The notes beneath the pieces are model-generated. The model was not told the origin of the DNA, ran no database searches, and worked only from the letters and a program-made list of their open reading frames with translations. The position numbers were made by a program, and so were the translations under genes. A stretch of 64,000 nt of DNA from Aplysia californica (taxonomy: Eukaryota; Mollusca; Gastropoda; Aplysiida; Aplysiidae): the NCBI RefSeq assembly GCF_000002075.1, contig NW_004797885.1, positions 55,229 through 119,228 on the forward strand, written 5' to 3'. This document shows, in pieces, positions 32,948 to 47,454 of this stretch. How positions within the stretch are numbered: the stretch's first letter is position 1; the number at the start of each line of letters is the position of its first letter.

Positions 32948-35900
32948 GGAGTTGAGGTGGAGGGTGACAGTGGCCGCTGGTCCCCCCACTCAGGCACCAT
33001 GGTCAAGATGTTCAGTGATGCCCGGGAGGTGGACGACGTTCTGAGAACTCTTCAGCACTCGGCGGAAAGTGATGAGCTCAAGGTGGCCCTTAAACGACTG
33101 GTGGAACTGTTTGATGGAGGTAAGTCAAACTTCCCTTGCCTGATCAAACAAGAATAACCCTTCATTAGAATAGCGGGTCTCTTTTTTTGCAGGGTGGATT
33201 TTAATTGAAATCATCTTAATCCTTATTTTTTCTCTTTCTCTTTAATAAAATATTCTCCTCTGCAGGTGCATTGGTCATCATCAGTCATTGACTGACGAAC
33301 AATTATTATTGTTAATGTTATTATGCATAAGTTTAACACTGATAGCTGCTTTGATCAGAACAAAATACAGTTCCTCAATTGATCTTTATATGCTTCATTT
33401 TGGAATATTATTATTTGTATCATTCAGTGTAGAAACATGGCCTCATTCTGGCAGTATTGCTTTGTATAGGGTTGAAGGATAGCGTTTCAGCTGTGGTTGT
33501 GATGCATGGAGCATGTGATGGAGCGTTTGTCTTTCCAAAAATCAATGGTACTGATTAATGGAACTGTTTCTTGAAATGAAACTTTCTCATGTCGTTACAG
33601 ATATTTTAAGGGGTTCGTTTTTCAGTTTTTGTCGATTATTTTTGTGTGTAACTGACCAATTACTGTTCCTGATAGTTCCCAGATACCTAGAGGACAACCA
33701 TGCCTATTTGTCAGTGCTGTCCACCATGACCCACATGGTCAGTGACCTTGAGATTCAGCAGGTGAGTCAAATGTCAGCGATTTTATGATTTTAATAATAG
33801 TTATAAAAATTGCATTTACAAAACACGCATATCCAGGCTCTACAGCGTGCTCTATGCACTATACCACTTATATGTATATGTTTTCGTTTCTATTTTTTTG
33901 TAATCAAATAACTCTAAACGTATTTAGCTGACATCAACACAAACTTAGATACTCTAGGAGACAGGCTGCTTTTCCTACCTGTCATGACCAACCTGGACTC
34001 AGTGGGAGATACAACATCCCATCAGACAGATGACGACGCTCAGTGAAATGACTTTCTCATGTGGGAATGGAACTCGTGTTTTTTGAAAGGCAACTGCAGA
34101 AAGCCTAACTATTATACAATGGTCTGGTTCATTTTCTGATGAAGTGATACTCTAAAATTCATAACCAGGATTTATTTGTATTTATATAAACTGTAAGAGA
34201 GAAGTTATTGCCCTTGGAGAAAGAGCGGAAAGAAGTCTCCACCAAATAATGGGAAATTTTGCTTAGGCTCCTTGTTCTTTTCTTTATTGTTGAAAAAAGT
34301 AGTGTTTGGAGTAGTTAAAAAAAAACAACTTTCTGTATAGGAATATTCTCATACTTTTCATTGTGTTATTCTTTAGAACAATTGCAACATTTCACTTTTT
34401 GAGGACAATTATATTCTTGTGTAGCTTTAAATGATGTAGATCATTGTTCTGCAAGTTGCACTTGAATGTGTATTTTTATTCAGGAAAGCCCAAAATATTT
34501 TGAATGTTGGGGTTAACGTTTAAGAATATAGTGTAGAATCTAGTGACGCAACTTATTCTTGACTTACTAACATTTTCCCATTCTGTTCTCAGCTGGGTCT
34601 GGAGATTCTCTACAACTTCATGGTGAAAAGCCCTACGATGGAGGACAAAATGAAAAGATCAGATGTTTTCAGGTCAGTTCTGTGTGTGTGTGTATGGTTG
34701 GTTGTGGGTGTTTTGATGCAGCGTGCTTCTATTTCCTTTCCGTGTTATCATTATCCCAATTTGTTTGTTCCAGGCAAACTGTGGTCATTTTTGTTACAAC
34801 TGAGAGTACAGTATGTCAGAGATCATTCCCCAGTGACCTATAGATGAACCTGCTGTAACTGTCACCTGTCCAACACAATCGCCTGTATAAACGTTCCCTT
34901 CTCATTCCCCCCTTGCATTTTAAAAATATTGTAATGACACTGTAGAAGAAGTCCAACTGTCTAAGACAACTACTTTTCTTTTCTTGACAACGGGTTGCCG
35001 TCTCGGACAATTTCGACTGTATTTCTCTTGAATTAGCACCGTAAACACAATTATAATTTGTAGTTGGTTTCATGCACATTGGTTTTCTGTTCTTGTTTTG
35101 TGTCTTGGAGTGTTTTTTTGTCAAACCATTACAAAATTTTAGTTTTACTGTATAACTATGTCTTATGAGGATCAAGTAATGTTAGATATGCAGGTTGAGG
35201 GCAAGCTCCAGACATTTTCAGTGGCATGAGTTTGGTCTTTTTTAGGTTGTTTTTTTATTAACATACTGTTTAAAAAATGATTTTGTATCTAAAATATACA
35301 GTCTAAATATTTCTCAAGGGAATGGCTGACACTTTGAGCTATATTTTTCTCCTTACAGACACATAATTAAGCTTCTGAGTGACCACACCAAGCATCACAA
35401 GCTCCAGGACCGGGCCGTCTGTGTCCTGGTCAGGCTGCTGTCTTCAGGTCAGTATTTTTTTTAATTTGGGAGAAATCTAGATACCAATGTTTAAATGGGG
35501 TTTTGGGGGCTCTCGTGGCCTAGAGGTTAAGGTGTTGGCCTCTCATTCAAAGGTCCCGGGTTCGAATCCGGGTAGCGACCGAAAAATTTTCTACTCTAAA
35601 ATTGTCTCCTTTCACCTCCTTTCCTGCTCTCTAGCAATGTTCTGTTGTCTGCTTTCAATTCCACTTTCTGCCCCCACCCCCTCACCTCCTTTGCCCCCTC
35701 CTCTGGGCTCCTGACTCTTTCTGCAGCCTTTCTACTGCTACTCCTTGGCTCCTCCTTACTGCTGTCTTTCTGCCACACCCCTGATCTTCTGGTAGGAAAG
35801 ATCTACACCTAGCCTTCTCGGACAAGGACGAAAAATCTCGGAGGGCCCGTGTGCAAGTTGCGCACGTTAAAGATCCCTTGGTGGTCTAAAATCGATAAGA

Positions 35901-36805
35901 GTAGGTTTCGGCCGCCACCCGGGCAAAATTAAAAATTTCCTACAAACTGAAAATATTAGGTGTATCCCGCGCGCTCACATGACCTTATGCAGTTGCGAGC
36001 GCCGTAAAACACTTTACAAAAACAAAATGGGGTTTTCCTTGTTTTCTTGATTGTGAGAAGTCAAAGAAGCATAACATAATTTCTAGTGTGAGGATTATTT
36101 AGTGATATTTGGGGGGGGGGGGGGGGGGGGGGGAGGAGGAGGTTATATTGGCTCTTAATTGTGTTATGCCGATCCATGTTAAGGGAAGTATCCCTCCAGG
36201 ATGACTTCTTGGTAGGCATACTTCTTTGTCCATAGTATGGCTGTGAAGTATTGTCACTTATATGAAAACTTAAGGGCAATTTGGATACTCCTTTTAAGTT
36301 GGGCTTTTTGTGTTTTGTGTGGATTATGTCTAAGAGAATATTTTTTGTGAACATTACTGCTTGAGATTGCATTTTTTAAAGAGAATTTTGAATGAACCAC
36401 AAGCTCAAAAGATACTTCAATTCCGATTTTATGTTGGACATTTTTTATTTTGTGCAGATTATGTGAAGGAAAAAATCTCCCTGGAAAAGCAGTGGCCGCG
36501 GCTTCTTGATGCTGTCATGATGACAATAGTGTCGTTTCCGACAGAGAGTGACACGGTGTTCAACAGTTTGATGGTCATCACACACGTGCTCAGGGCAGGT
36601 AGGAATTATGATACAGGGTCCCTGGCGAATGCTCACAGACATTTGTTGTTTGTGTCTGTGTTTGATGATAGTGGCGGAGTGTGTGGTGTAGGGTGGTGGT
36701 GGAGGTGAAAGTAGTGGTGGTTGGGGAGGGGGGAGTTGTACATATGTGTGTGCGAGTGTGTGTATTTGTGTGGTTAATGATTGTTTAAGTGACTGGTGGA
36801 GTGTG

Positions 36806-36836
<31 letters not shown>

Positions 36837-38241
36837 ATTGTGGGGGGGGAGGGCATGTGCCTGATTTGTGGTTTTAGTCTGTGCCAAGTGACAGGATCAG
36901 AGTGTTTGTTTTAGTGTGTACATGTTCATCTGTTAATGATAGATTCTTTGTGTCTGTGTCATGTTGCAATGCCAGAATGTTTGATTTGGTGTGTGAGTGT
37001 TCATGTGTTAATGACTGATGCATTGCGTCTGTGTCATGTGACAGCGTCCGAGTTGCTGGAGCTGCTGGCCAAGAAGTACCTCCAGGTGATGTTGTCGTTG
37101 TTCCAGCTACACGTGGACAACGCCGAGATCCTGAACAAACTGTGCCATGTCCTCTGGATCACGGCACACAGTGGTGAGTTCATTGCTCTTTTCAAATACC
37201 ATTTGTGAAACAGCGTGGTGAAATCAGGTGCTCGTCAAAATAATGAAAATTAAGAAACTGGCATATTCCTGCGGGTTTGGGAATTTTTATTGAATTTTTG
37301 GTTTCTGGCTCAACACCTTTTACGTCAATTAAAGAACACATTTCTGTTTGGATTTTATTGAAAAAAATTGATTAAAAGCACACAAAAATGTTAATTATCA
37401 GTTTTCACGGACTCTCAAGCTAAGGAAATTTTGGCAGCCATTTTCTTGGAAATTTTACCACTGAAACCAGGTGACCCCCACCTCCTTCAATTGCCAATAT
37501 CTCGACTTGTATCCAAGAGAAATGGATATTTAAAAAAATCAAAGGCAAGATAAATAAACAAGCTTTAATATGATACCAATTACTCCACATGCCTAAAAAT
37601 TGACAAACGCCTGATTCCAACGCGTCGTGACACATTTAGATTTAGATTTTTGAGTAGTCATCTGCAGTTTTTTTAAACAAAGGTACAGAGTCTCAGGTTA
37701 ATTACTTTGCTGTCTACTAGAAGATGAAATGACCTCCATATTATGTTCTTTTGAAATGGCCTGTCTGTGTTTAATTGGGCAAAATTAGAAAGTTGAATTC
37801 TGAACACATTACAGCTTATTGAAATTATTGTAAAAACACAAGTAGGTCTATATGTAGCTGGACAATCAAACCACAATTTTAAAAAAAAATTTTTTTTAGG
37901 ACAATGTCTGAAAGATTGAAAAGTGTGTTTGTATGTGTGTGTGTGTTGGAGGGGGGGGGGGGGGGGGTAAATGAGAGGGCAGTTCTGTGTGAAACATTTT
38001 CTAGGGTAAAGGGGCATCATTTTTATTTGTGTTTTGTAAGTTTTTATGTCAAGGTGGAGTGTGTTGTATTCCTCAGCTGCTGCTCGTCCCGTGCTGGGGC
38101 TCCCAGTGTGCAACTTGATCACGTCACAGATGCCTGTGTGGAAGGCCAACCGCTCTGTGGTGGACAGCAGCTTCCACCTGGTCGAGGTTCTCTGTTTGCA
38201 CGGTGAGTGGCACCACGGTGCTGGACTGATTTCTTTGTTTG

Positions 38242-38287
<46 letters not shown>

Positions 38288-40772
38288 TGTTTGTATTTCT
38301 TTGTGAGTGAGTGTGTGTTTGTGTGTGCGTGTGTGTGATTGTGTGTGTGTGTGTGTTTGTTGGTACATAGCATATATGTACATACATTTTAATTTTTAGA
38401 AGTTGATAAAAGTGTAAGTCAGTTTCTTGGATCACCATAAATATGTCTCAGCTGCTCCTCAGCTGTCATTAACAGATCTATAGAATGGTTCTTCGGTGTG
38501 GTCTGCCTTTTTTACTTCTGTTCAATGCTGTTACACCCGTCTTTTGTAGAGTATTGATGTTTTCTTACCAGTTCACTGTAAATACAATTGAACACCAAAA
38601 GGTCCTCATCTGGGGTGTCTATGAAATGTCCTTGTTTGTTTCAACAAAATTTTCCCATCCACAGTGTGAAATGAAATTTTTCATCTTAAGTATCTAGAAA
38701 ATGTCTTTGTTCATTGTCTGCTGTATCCTGTATATGCTGTTGTCGGAGCTGTCCAGTAAATATCCACATTCTTGGTGCTCAGGCAAAGTGAGTGAGCTGC
38801 TAGTGGAGCGAGGCTTCATCATGGGCTCCTTGCTGCCAGAGATGATGTCCAGAACAGACGAGGCAGACTTGCAGCTGTGTGGCTTGAAGATTTTTCTCCT
38901 CACTGGTATGTTGGGACAGGCATGATCAAAGCAGCCTGCCTCCTAAATCATTTTAATTATGCTGATGAGGAGATAAACATTTACTTAAAAAGCTTGGTTT
39001 TTCGTTCACTATAAATGACTACAAACAGCTGTAAAAAGTAGATTCGGAAGGTAGTGGTGGCAATGAAAATTTAAAGCTTTAGGAGGACAAGTTGTACAGG
39101 ACAGCCAAAGTATATCAATAACAAATACTGCCTGACTGCCGATGCCTGTTGTACTTACACAGATTTACTTTCTGTCAGTGGAGCACTCTATGTCCATCCT
39201 TCTGGGTGCTCAGTCATAGTATAGAATGATAACAATTCAGGCAATAGTGCTCCCTAAAACAAACCGATTATTTACTAAAAGCATTTGTAATTACAAATAG
39301 AGTCTCTTTGACTACAGGACAGAAGAAGGATAATATGTAGTCACCTGCTCGAGTAAAGAGAATCACATTAACACAATAATAATTATTTAGTGCAAGGAAA
39401 AAGTAAGACACACAGATAGAAATAACATAAGAAAAGAAAAGAAAAAGAATCTATCAGTAGCGCCCTCCAATCACCCGCTGTTTTATCAGGGTTCTTTTTG
39501 CAAGTGTAAGTTTTTGTTCCCAGCGGAGTACCTATTCTTGAATGCTGCGTTTGCTGAGCGTGCCTCTCAGTGGCTCAAGTTGATCTACCTGGCCATGTCG
39601 CGTCACATGGGCCGACCGGACGTCCAGGCCTGGGGATGTCGTGCACTGGCTCGCCTACTGGAGTGTAAGCCGGAGGTCTACATGTGGATTGGGGAGAGCT
39701 CAGAGCTGAAACAGTGAGTCAATCTGGGGCGTAATTTTTACTTGCATGTTCAAACCATCTGTCTCTACAGTGTATATGTGAGGCTTCGCAGTGAAATCAG
39801 GCGCTCGTCTAAATAATGAAATCGAAGAAATTGGCATTTTTCTGGCCATTGGGCAATTTTTTTCTCATTTTCTTTTTTTCACTCAACACCTTTTATATTA
39901 ATTTAAAACCACATTTCTCTGAAGATTTTACTTAAAAACATGTAATTTTTCAATTGCCAAAGACTCTCAAGCTATGGAACTTACCAAACTTTGGCGATCA
40001 TTTTCTCGCTAATATTTCCTCTGAAATCGGGCAACCCTGACGTCCTTCAATCCAAATATTTCAACTTGTGTTCAACATAGATGGATAACTTTTTCACCAG
40101 AAGCTAGGCAAATAAACAGGCTTTAAGATGATACCAATAACCCCATATACCCAAAAATTGACGAGCGCCTGATTCCACCATGTCATGACACTTACATTTA
40201 GTGTGTCTGGGTGGATGGATGAGTATGTGTCTCCTGGAGTGTAAGCCAGAGGTGTGCATGTGGATTGGGGAGAGCTCAGAGCTCAAACAGTGGGTCAGTC
40301 TGGGGTGTTGGTTTTACTTGATATGTTTAAACTGTCTGTACCCCCCGGGGGCGGGGCTATTGACGGAAGTGTCTTAAGACCATTCCCAAAGGGGGGACGT
40401 TAACTATGTTCTTATGCACAGTAGAATTGTAATTGTAAATGGGCTGATTCATCAATGTCATGCTCATAACAGTGGCTGAACTGCAACAGGGAACTGCTGC
40501 TTTTTCTTTCCTAATCCTTACTACCGTCATTTTCTGTCTACTTCTTTTGTATGTTCGTCACTCTTGTGACCCGCTATTTCTTGGGGGCCTTGATAGTTGA
40601 AGCAGACTTTGTGCTGTTGAAGCTAGAGAGGTGAGCATAGTAAGCTTGATTCCCTGTAAAGACTTCTCTGTTGACCTCCACCCCTTGGCGCTCATATGAC
40701 CTTATAGGCTTGTGAGCGCTGTAAAACCTCTACTAAAACACAACAAACTGTCTGTCTCTATAGTGTTTACAG

Positions 40773-40810
<38 letters not shown>

Positions 40811-41222
40811 TGTGTGGGTGAGTTTGTGTCTCCTGAAGTGTAAGCCAGAGGTGTACATGTGGATCGGGGAGAGCTCAGAGCTCAACCAGTGAGTCGCTCT
40901 GGGGTGTAGGTTTTATTTGTTCATATTCAAACCATCTCTCTCTATAGTGTGTGTAGTTTGTGTGTCTGTGTACGAGGGTGGGTAGGTGAGTATGTGTGTG
41001 TGTGTGTGTGTATGAGTGTGTGTGTGGGTCGGTGGGTGAGTTTGTGTCTACTGGAGTGAAAGCAGGAGGTGTACATGTGGATCAGGGAGAGCTCAGAGCT
41101 CAAACAGTGAGTCAGGCTTTGGGGTGTAGGCTTTACTTGTTATGTTCAAACCATCTCTCTCTATAGTGTGTGTAGTTTGTGTGTCTGTGTGTGTACGTGT
41201 GTGTGTGTGGGTTGGTGAGTAT

Positions 41223-41267
<45 letters not shown>

Positions 41268-41436
41268 AGTGTGTGTGTGCGTGTGTTTGTGGGTGGGTGA
41301 GTGTGTGTCTACTGGAGTGTAAGCAGAAGGTGTACGTGTGGATCAGGGAGAGCTCAGAGCTCAAACAGTGAGTCAGGCTTTGGGGTGTGATTTGTCCTTG
41401 TTGTGTTCAAACCGTCTGTCTCTGTAATGTGTATTG

Positions 41437-41503
<67 letters not shown>

Positions 41504-41629
41504 ATGGATGTCCTGGGTGTTTGTGGGTGCATGTGTATGTGTTTGTATGTGCATACGTGTATGTGTATGTGTGTGTTTATCTCCAGGCATGTGTATGTAA
41601 ATGTGTTTGTGTGTGTGTATGTGTGTATG

Positions 41630-41664
<35 letters not shown>

Positions 41665-44600
41665 ATGTATGTGTCCTGGGTGTTTGTGGGTGTGCATGTG
41701 TGTGTGTTTAATAGATGAACTTTGATGTTACCATGTGTATGTGATAGATCCTTTTCTTATTTGAACACTGGATCAAGAAATCTGCTTTATAAAAGACTTG
41801 TTTGTTTAGAAAGTTGTTTGATTCATACAAGTCTTTTCCCTTATATTGCTCTCTTAAATTACAATACAATAATTTAATCCTCGACCATCTATCCCCTTAT
41901 CCAGAGATCCAGTTCACACTCTCTGTCTGGGCGCCATCCTCATGTATGAGAAGAAGGTGGACGTCTTTGTTCCCGCGTGCAAGGCCATTTACTACCTCAC
42001 AGCAGATAATGGTCAGTGTTTTGTGTGGAATATAATAGTCAGTTTTATTTTTTCAGTTCCTCTTTACCACAGTTCTTTTTCTTTATGTTTTTTTGGACAG
42101 ACCAGTAGGAACTTGAACGTTTTCTGCTAGATAAAGATTTTTATTTTTGTTTTTTTGTTGCTTTTTTGTTATCTCCTGCCTTTTTTGTATTTCTTTGGAT
42201 TGGGTTGATTAAAGATCTACAGGTCCAGAGATACAGGATTATTGAACAGAAAGTAGATTTTTAAAAATTAGATCCTTTCTTTGAAATCATGGCTATTGGC
42301 TATCAGTGTGTTTCAAAATAAGACTGTGTAGGGTCCACATTTCTTAATATGTTGAAATGATGCATAGCTCTTCATCTGTCCTTGTTATGTCTTTTGTGTT
42401 ACTCAATATTGTGTTTATAAGTTGTTATTTTGGTTGCTGGGTTTTTTTGTTTTTTTGGGGGGGGGGGGAGGGGGTCACTAAATTGCATCAAAACATCTTA
42501 TATGAAAAGGTAGGATGTATGTACACTGAAGCACATAGATGTTTTGAATATGTGATTAAAATTGTCTTATAATACAAATTATTTTGAATTTTTAAAAATC
42601 TCAACAATCATGAAGGATGCCACTGGTAGGTCCCACTTCTTCACCATCCTTTTCTTGTTTTTGTCTGTCTTGACTTGTCTTTCCATAGACATGAGGACCA
42701 TTTTCTTTTTCATGTGCTTTGGACCCAAGCCATTACCCTTAAGGTTGTCCAGATGTTGTTGTCTTGCACATTATAATATTATGACAAGTTTGCCGCTCAA
42801 ATTGTGAGGATAAAAATGCTCAGATACTTTGTCTGTGGATGTTGTACCTGTTTGTCTGGTGATGTCTCTCACTGTTGCTTATATTGACTTTCAGACGGGT
42901 TGTGCCGGAACTTGATGGAGAAAAACTCTCACATCGCGATCATCGAAGGTTTGCGGTATCATGTGAAGGACAAACGGGCAGTTACTGCAGCCTGCCGAGC
43001 TATCCGCGGACTGGGTATTTTTCAGTGAGTGAACAGTTGTTGCTGGACTGTGAAGAGCTATAAGGATGAGAGAAAATTGTGAAAAAGAACAGATTGTTGT
43101 GAATGTTCTTGTTCGATCTTTGCTTCCTGCTTTTTACTTATGTTGCCTGCTAAACATCACTAGGAAATTTGAGTATTTAAAATAGAAGATAAAGTGTTAA
43201 AATATGACTTCGGGCTTTATGAAACTTCTTTGCTATTTCCCTCTCCTTGTATGTATTGATATTTAACATTTTATACGTTTGAATGCAGCTCTAGCCTTGA
43301 AACTCTCACAAAATTTGAAAATAGCTGTGCATGTGTGTGTTTGGCAGGTGATTTGATGTGGTTTATTTCTTCTTTTATATCAAATATCTATCGTCCTTTT
43401 CTCTCCTTCTTTTCTACTCTCTTGTAAGACCTCTAACTTCGGCGCATATATGACCTATTTGTGTTCAAGGGCAGTAAAACACTAATAAAAACTGAAACGA
43501 AGTCTGTGTACGTATATGTCTGTGTGTGTGTTTATTTCAGGCATGATCACAAGTGTGAGATAGCCCAGTACGACGGGGACATTCTGCACCTCCTGGTGGA
43601 CATCAGCAAAAACTTTGTCAGAGATGCGGAGGTGCAGAGCGAAATTGTCAGCACTGTCGCCTGTCTGGCGGATGTCGGTAAGCTGTAGCTTAGTTTGGTT
43701 TTATATTCTCTTTCAACATTAAGGTTATTGATAATGTGAGTGGTCAGCAGGTGCTCTGGTGTGATATGCTCCTTCTTTCCTATCAAACATCTATCGTCCT
43801 TATCTCTCCTTCTTTTTTTTGTTTGATAATTTCCTGTAACATCTCTAATCTTTAGTACTTCAGTGACTTAATTGTGTTGCAAGTGCCTCTATACTCTTAT
43901 TAAAACAAAGGATATTGATAATAATGATCATTGTATTTATGTATAGTACATATACCCATGCTCTGCAGCATGCTCTGTGCATTTCACAATCATCATTACC
44001 CCAGTTTAGTTGAATCCCAGCTGTGTTTTCTTTGGTTATTTTGTTTCTACTGTGTGTTTTACTTAAAGTCGCTTTGCAAGACTATAGACCTGGAGAGTCT
44101 TGTTTTTTTGTTTGTGTAAAGGCATGAATGGGATGGGGCACTGGTTCCTGCTGTAAGTTAGGACTTATGGGACACCGTTTACTATGGTCTCAAAATGTTC
44201 ACTTTTCTCAATCATCTGTCGGGTACTCTTGCTCTCTACTTTCTATAGAATTTTCATTAACACCCCTGTTGTTTTTTCTTGGCATTATCTGCTTACTATT
44301 TTTAAAATCCTTTATAAAGAATATCGACAGTGCTCCTCTTCTCTGTCTTTACTTGCTGAGATAGGTGAAGTCAAATCATCTCTTTCTAGGCTTGTCATCC
44401 TACCTTTTTTGTGGAAATGCATCAAGCTACTAAAAGATGGATTGAAGGAGTCCGAAGAAACCCTGAGAAATTATAATATATCCCAATTGAAAGAGCTGCA
44501 GAGCTGGCCTACCGTAGAAAATCACCTCCCCTCGATGCTCAAGGGAAAAAGAGGATGAAAAAGTAAAAGTAAAGTACTGAGCTACTGCCACTACAGGCTG

Positions 44601-47454
44601 TCACTGCTTAGCCATTTCTTTCTCTGGGCTTGAGTTGCTTCAGTTTGGATTTAACTTCAACTGGTTTTAGAATATACAGTTGAACATGTCCCAAACAATC
44701 ACCCAATGTAGAGGAGAAGAGTAGTCTTCCTAGACAGGTGGTCCTCTTAAACGGCGTCATGATAATATAGAAAAAGCACAAGGGGGGAAGTGGGTAGTGG
44801 TTGTTTGTACAAGTGATTGTTTTGGATAGGTGGTTGTTAGAGCAGGTTGAACTGTATTCAGAATATTTTCTTTGTAAAAAAAAATTATAGCTTTTGATAA
44901 TCCAGCAATTTAACAATCCAGTGAACTGGCATTCTTCATGTTATGATTGTGTTTCAGATATGGTTCGGCACCAGTGCTATGTGCTCAACGTTCACAGTCG
45001 GGTCCTGGAGGCCATGGAGAACTTCCCCGGGGATGAGATCCTGCAGGAGGCAGCCATAGAAGCTCTGGCTGTGCTGGGTGGGGCAGGTCAGTCGATGTTT
45101 GTTTGTGTGGGTGTTTCTGTGTTTGTGTGTGTGTGTGCGTGCGCGTGTGAGTGTGCATGCGCATGTGTGTGTGTACGTATTTGTATGTCATGTTCATGGA
45201 GGAGAGTATTATAATATATCAACAAAACCAAGTTTATATAAACTGAGCTATGTTTTTCTTACATGTACTTTGGATGAAAAAAAAAAATTTCCAAGCTTTT
45301 CATTTTATGATAATGATAAAAGGATGGAAGTATGGACTAATTTATGTACTGCCCTTTGGGCGTTGTGTGGGAAATTGTTAGTGTTTCTTGGCACTTTGAC
45401 ATGATTTTCTAGAGGTTCCATTATTCTGTATCCTGCTTCTTGTTGTCATAGTGTACGCTTCATTGTGTTTACAGTATCTTGAAAGCAGGAGACAATTTTG
45501 CCATTGAAGAGTATGTATGTGTTTTAAAAATTTAGGCGAGGAAACTGACAAGCATTCCATAAAACTGCATGTGACGTCGGTGGCCTAGTGGTTAGGCTCT
45601 CGGACTCACAACCGTAAGGTTGTGGGTTCGAATCCCGTCAGGGGCCCGACGTTGTGTCCTTGGGAAAGGCACTATGCACAGATTTTCCACACTTCACCAC
45701 GGTCGAAATGGGTACCCGGCTAAAGACAGTGAACGATCTTGTCAGTTTGATAGTGCTTGTGCGCGTGAAATCCGCAGCTTGCACTGCATGCTTCCGCGAA
45801 AGCCGAGAATGTTTCTGAGTGTTCTCAGAGGGTCTGCTGGGGTAATAGTAGTTGTAAAGTGCATAGTTTATGCTCTTGAGCATGGAAATGCGCTGTATAA
45901 ATGCGATTATTATTATTATTATTATCATTATGTTGAGACGTTAAGCTAATAGTTCACTGCTGTCATGATTTTTACTGTTTGTGTAGTAAGTCGTCTCCAG
46001 TCTCACCTACCCAATGATTCTCTGTGTTTTAGCCAATGGATCTGAAATTCTTCACTCAAATGGAGCCATCGACAAGATCATCAAATGTTTGAAAAGATTT
46101 ACTTATAATGAAAGTAAGTATAGTTCAGTTTTTTTTGTATCAGACTTCAAATTTATATGGTCAGCATTTTCTTGATAGCTCTCTATTTTCCTCTCTATTT
46201 TTTAATAAATAAATGTTTGAAAGGTTTACATGTAATGGAAGCAAGTATCGGTAAATTATGATTGTGGAGCATTTCATTTGTACGAATGTTCTAAAATATA
46301 TTTTTGTTATTGTCACTAAAGCTTTTGATGTTTGAACGTACTCTTCCTTAGTCCTGTTAGACAGTCGTGTTTAACACTTACAGTTCTGAAGGCTCCTATA
46401 GTGAAAAACCCTCTTTAAAAGTTCATAGAGGTTCATGAACCATTCAGCTATCATACAGAGTGACTTCCTTTGGTATTTACTTCAGTGCAGTGTCTCCATT
46501 CGTTGTTTAATTGTGTTTAGTGTGCCTGGTTGCGTCGGCAACTGAAATCGCCAGCAGTAGGGAGCAAATACTACGGCCTGGAGACTAAAGTCGCAGACGG
46601 TACTGTAAGTGTTTTTTAAAAAATGAAAACAATATGGACCTGTTGTCATATTTTGCATTCTGCAGGTGTCCATTATATTATTGTTATTAATATTATTATT
46701 ATCATCGTCATCATCATTTTCATCGTTATCATTATTATTATTATGTCAATGTGATTCTCTTTACTCAAAAAACCCCCAACCAAACAAGACATCCAGAAGA
46801 AAGGTCTGATGGCGATCCAGATCCTGGCTGAGTGGAGTTTGGTCCAGTCCACGGGCATGTGTCAGGAGCTGGCTCAGATCATCCGCTCCACCATGAGGAA
46901 CTATCCCGACTCGCTGCTCATACAGAAAGAGGTAATTTCTATTGTACACTAACGTCTGTGCTGTTTTGTGCCCCAGGGCTACTTTTGTTTGAAAAATAAG
47001 GAGAGAGTGAAAAAAAATATAAGTAGTGAAATGAATGTTTAGAGATCCCTGTCATGTGCACAGAGCTTACATTTAAAAAGGAGTCATTTTTTTAATGAAG
47101 TCCTAAATGGTGTAAAAATGTACAATGAATGATGTACTCAGTGTTTTTGGAAACTTAATGGGTGTATAGTAATACTTTTGAAGGTTTTGTGGAATTCTGA
47201 TAGATTTATAGACATATGTATTCAAATTGTCTGTTTTTATCTATGATTGCTTGGACTGTTTAGTGCATGAGAAATGGATGATGATTTGTTTTTGACATCC
47301 TTTGTCTAGGCAATCGTGTCAATGCAGATCTTGGCAGAGCGAGGTGTGGAGGGAGAGAGGCGAGATCAGTACAGCAACATGGCCGAAGTCCTAGTGGAGA
47401 TGGATTGTCATGAGCTACTTTTCCAGATTCTGGAGAAATTTGATGATGATCAGG
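32942..47454 (+). CDS. LRRK2: LRRK2 armadillo region, coding exons 1-16
   Basis: Exons: 32942-33119 (exon starts 32934), 33676-33761, 34593-34672, 35359-35447, 36458-36598, 37045-37173, 38077-38202, 38783-38905, 39524-39713, 41905-42011, 42895-43024, 43541-43677, 44958-45086, 46033-46113, 46789-46931 and 47310-47454. They encode about 671 residues of helical armadillo-type repeats, with recurring patterns such as LQEAAIEALAVLGG and ADVQLCGLKIFLLTG-like Leu/Ala spacing. In human LRRK2 this region is about the same size and binds Rab29 and other Rabs; that role is family knowledge. Two donors (39713 and 47454) are followed by tandem copies of the exon end. Confidence 0.92.

Noticed and set aside
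40820-41432. Exon-9 end copies as mutually exclusive exons
   Set aside because: They have GTGAGT donors but no pyrimidine tract or clear acceptor in front; upstream is (TG)n. They are treated as partial duplications.
44184-44558. 124-residue open frame in LRRK2 intron 12
   Set aside because: No splice borders fit the flanking phases (exon 12 to exon 13 joins cleanly in phase 1), and composition is that of AT-rich intron.
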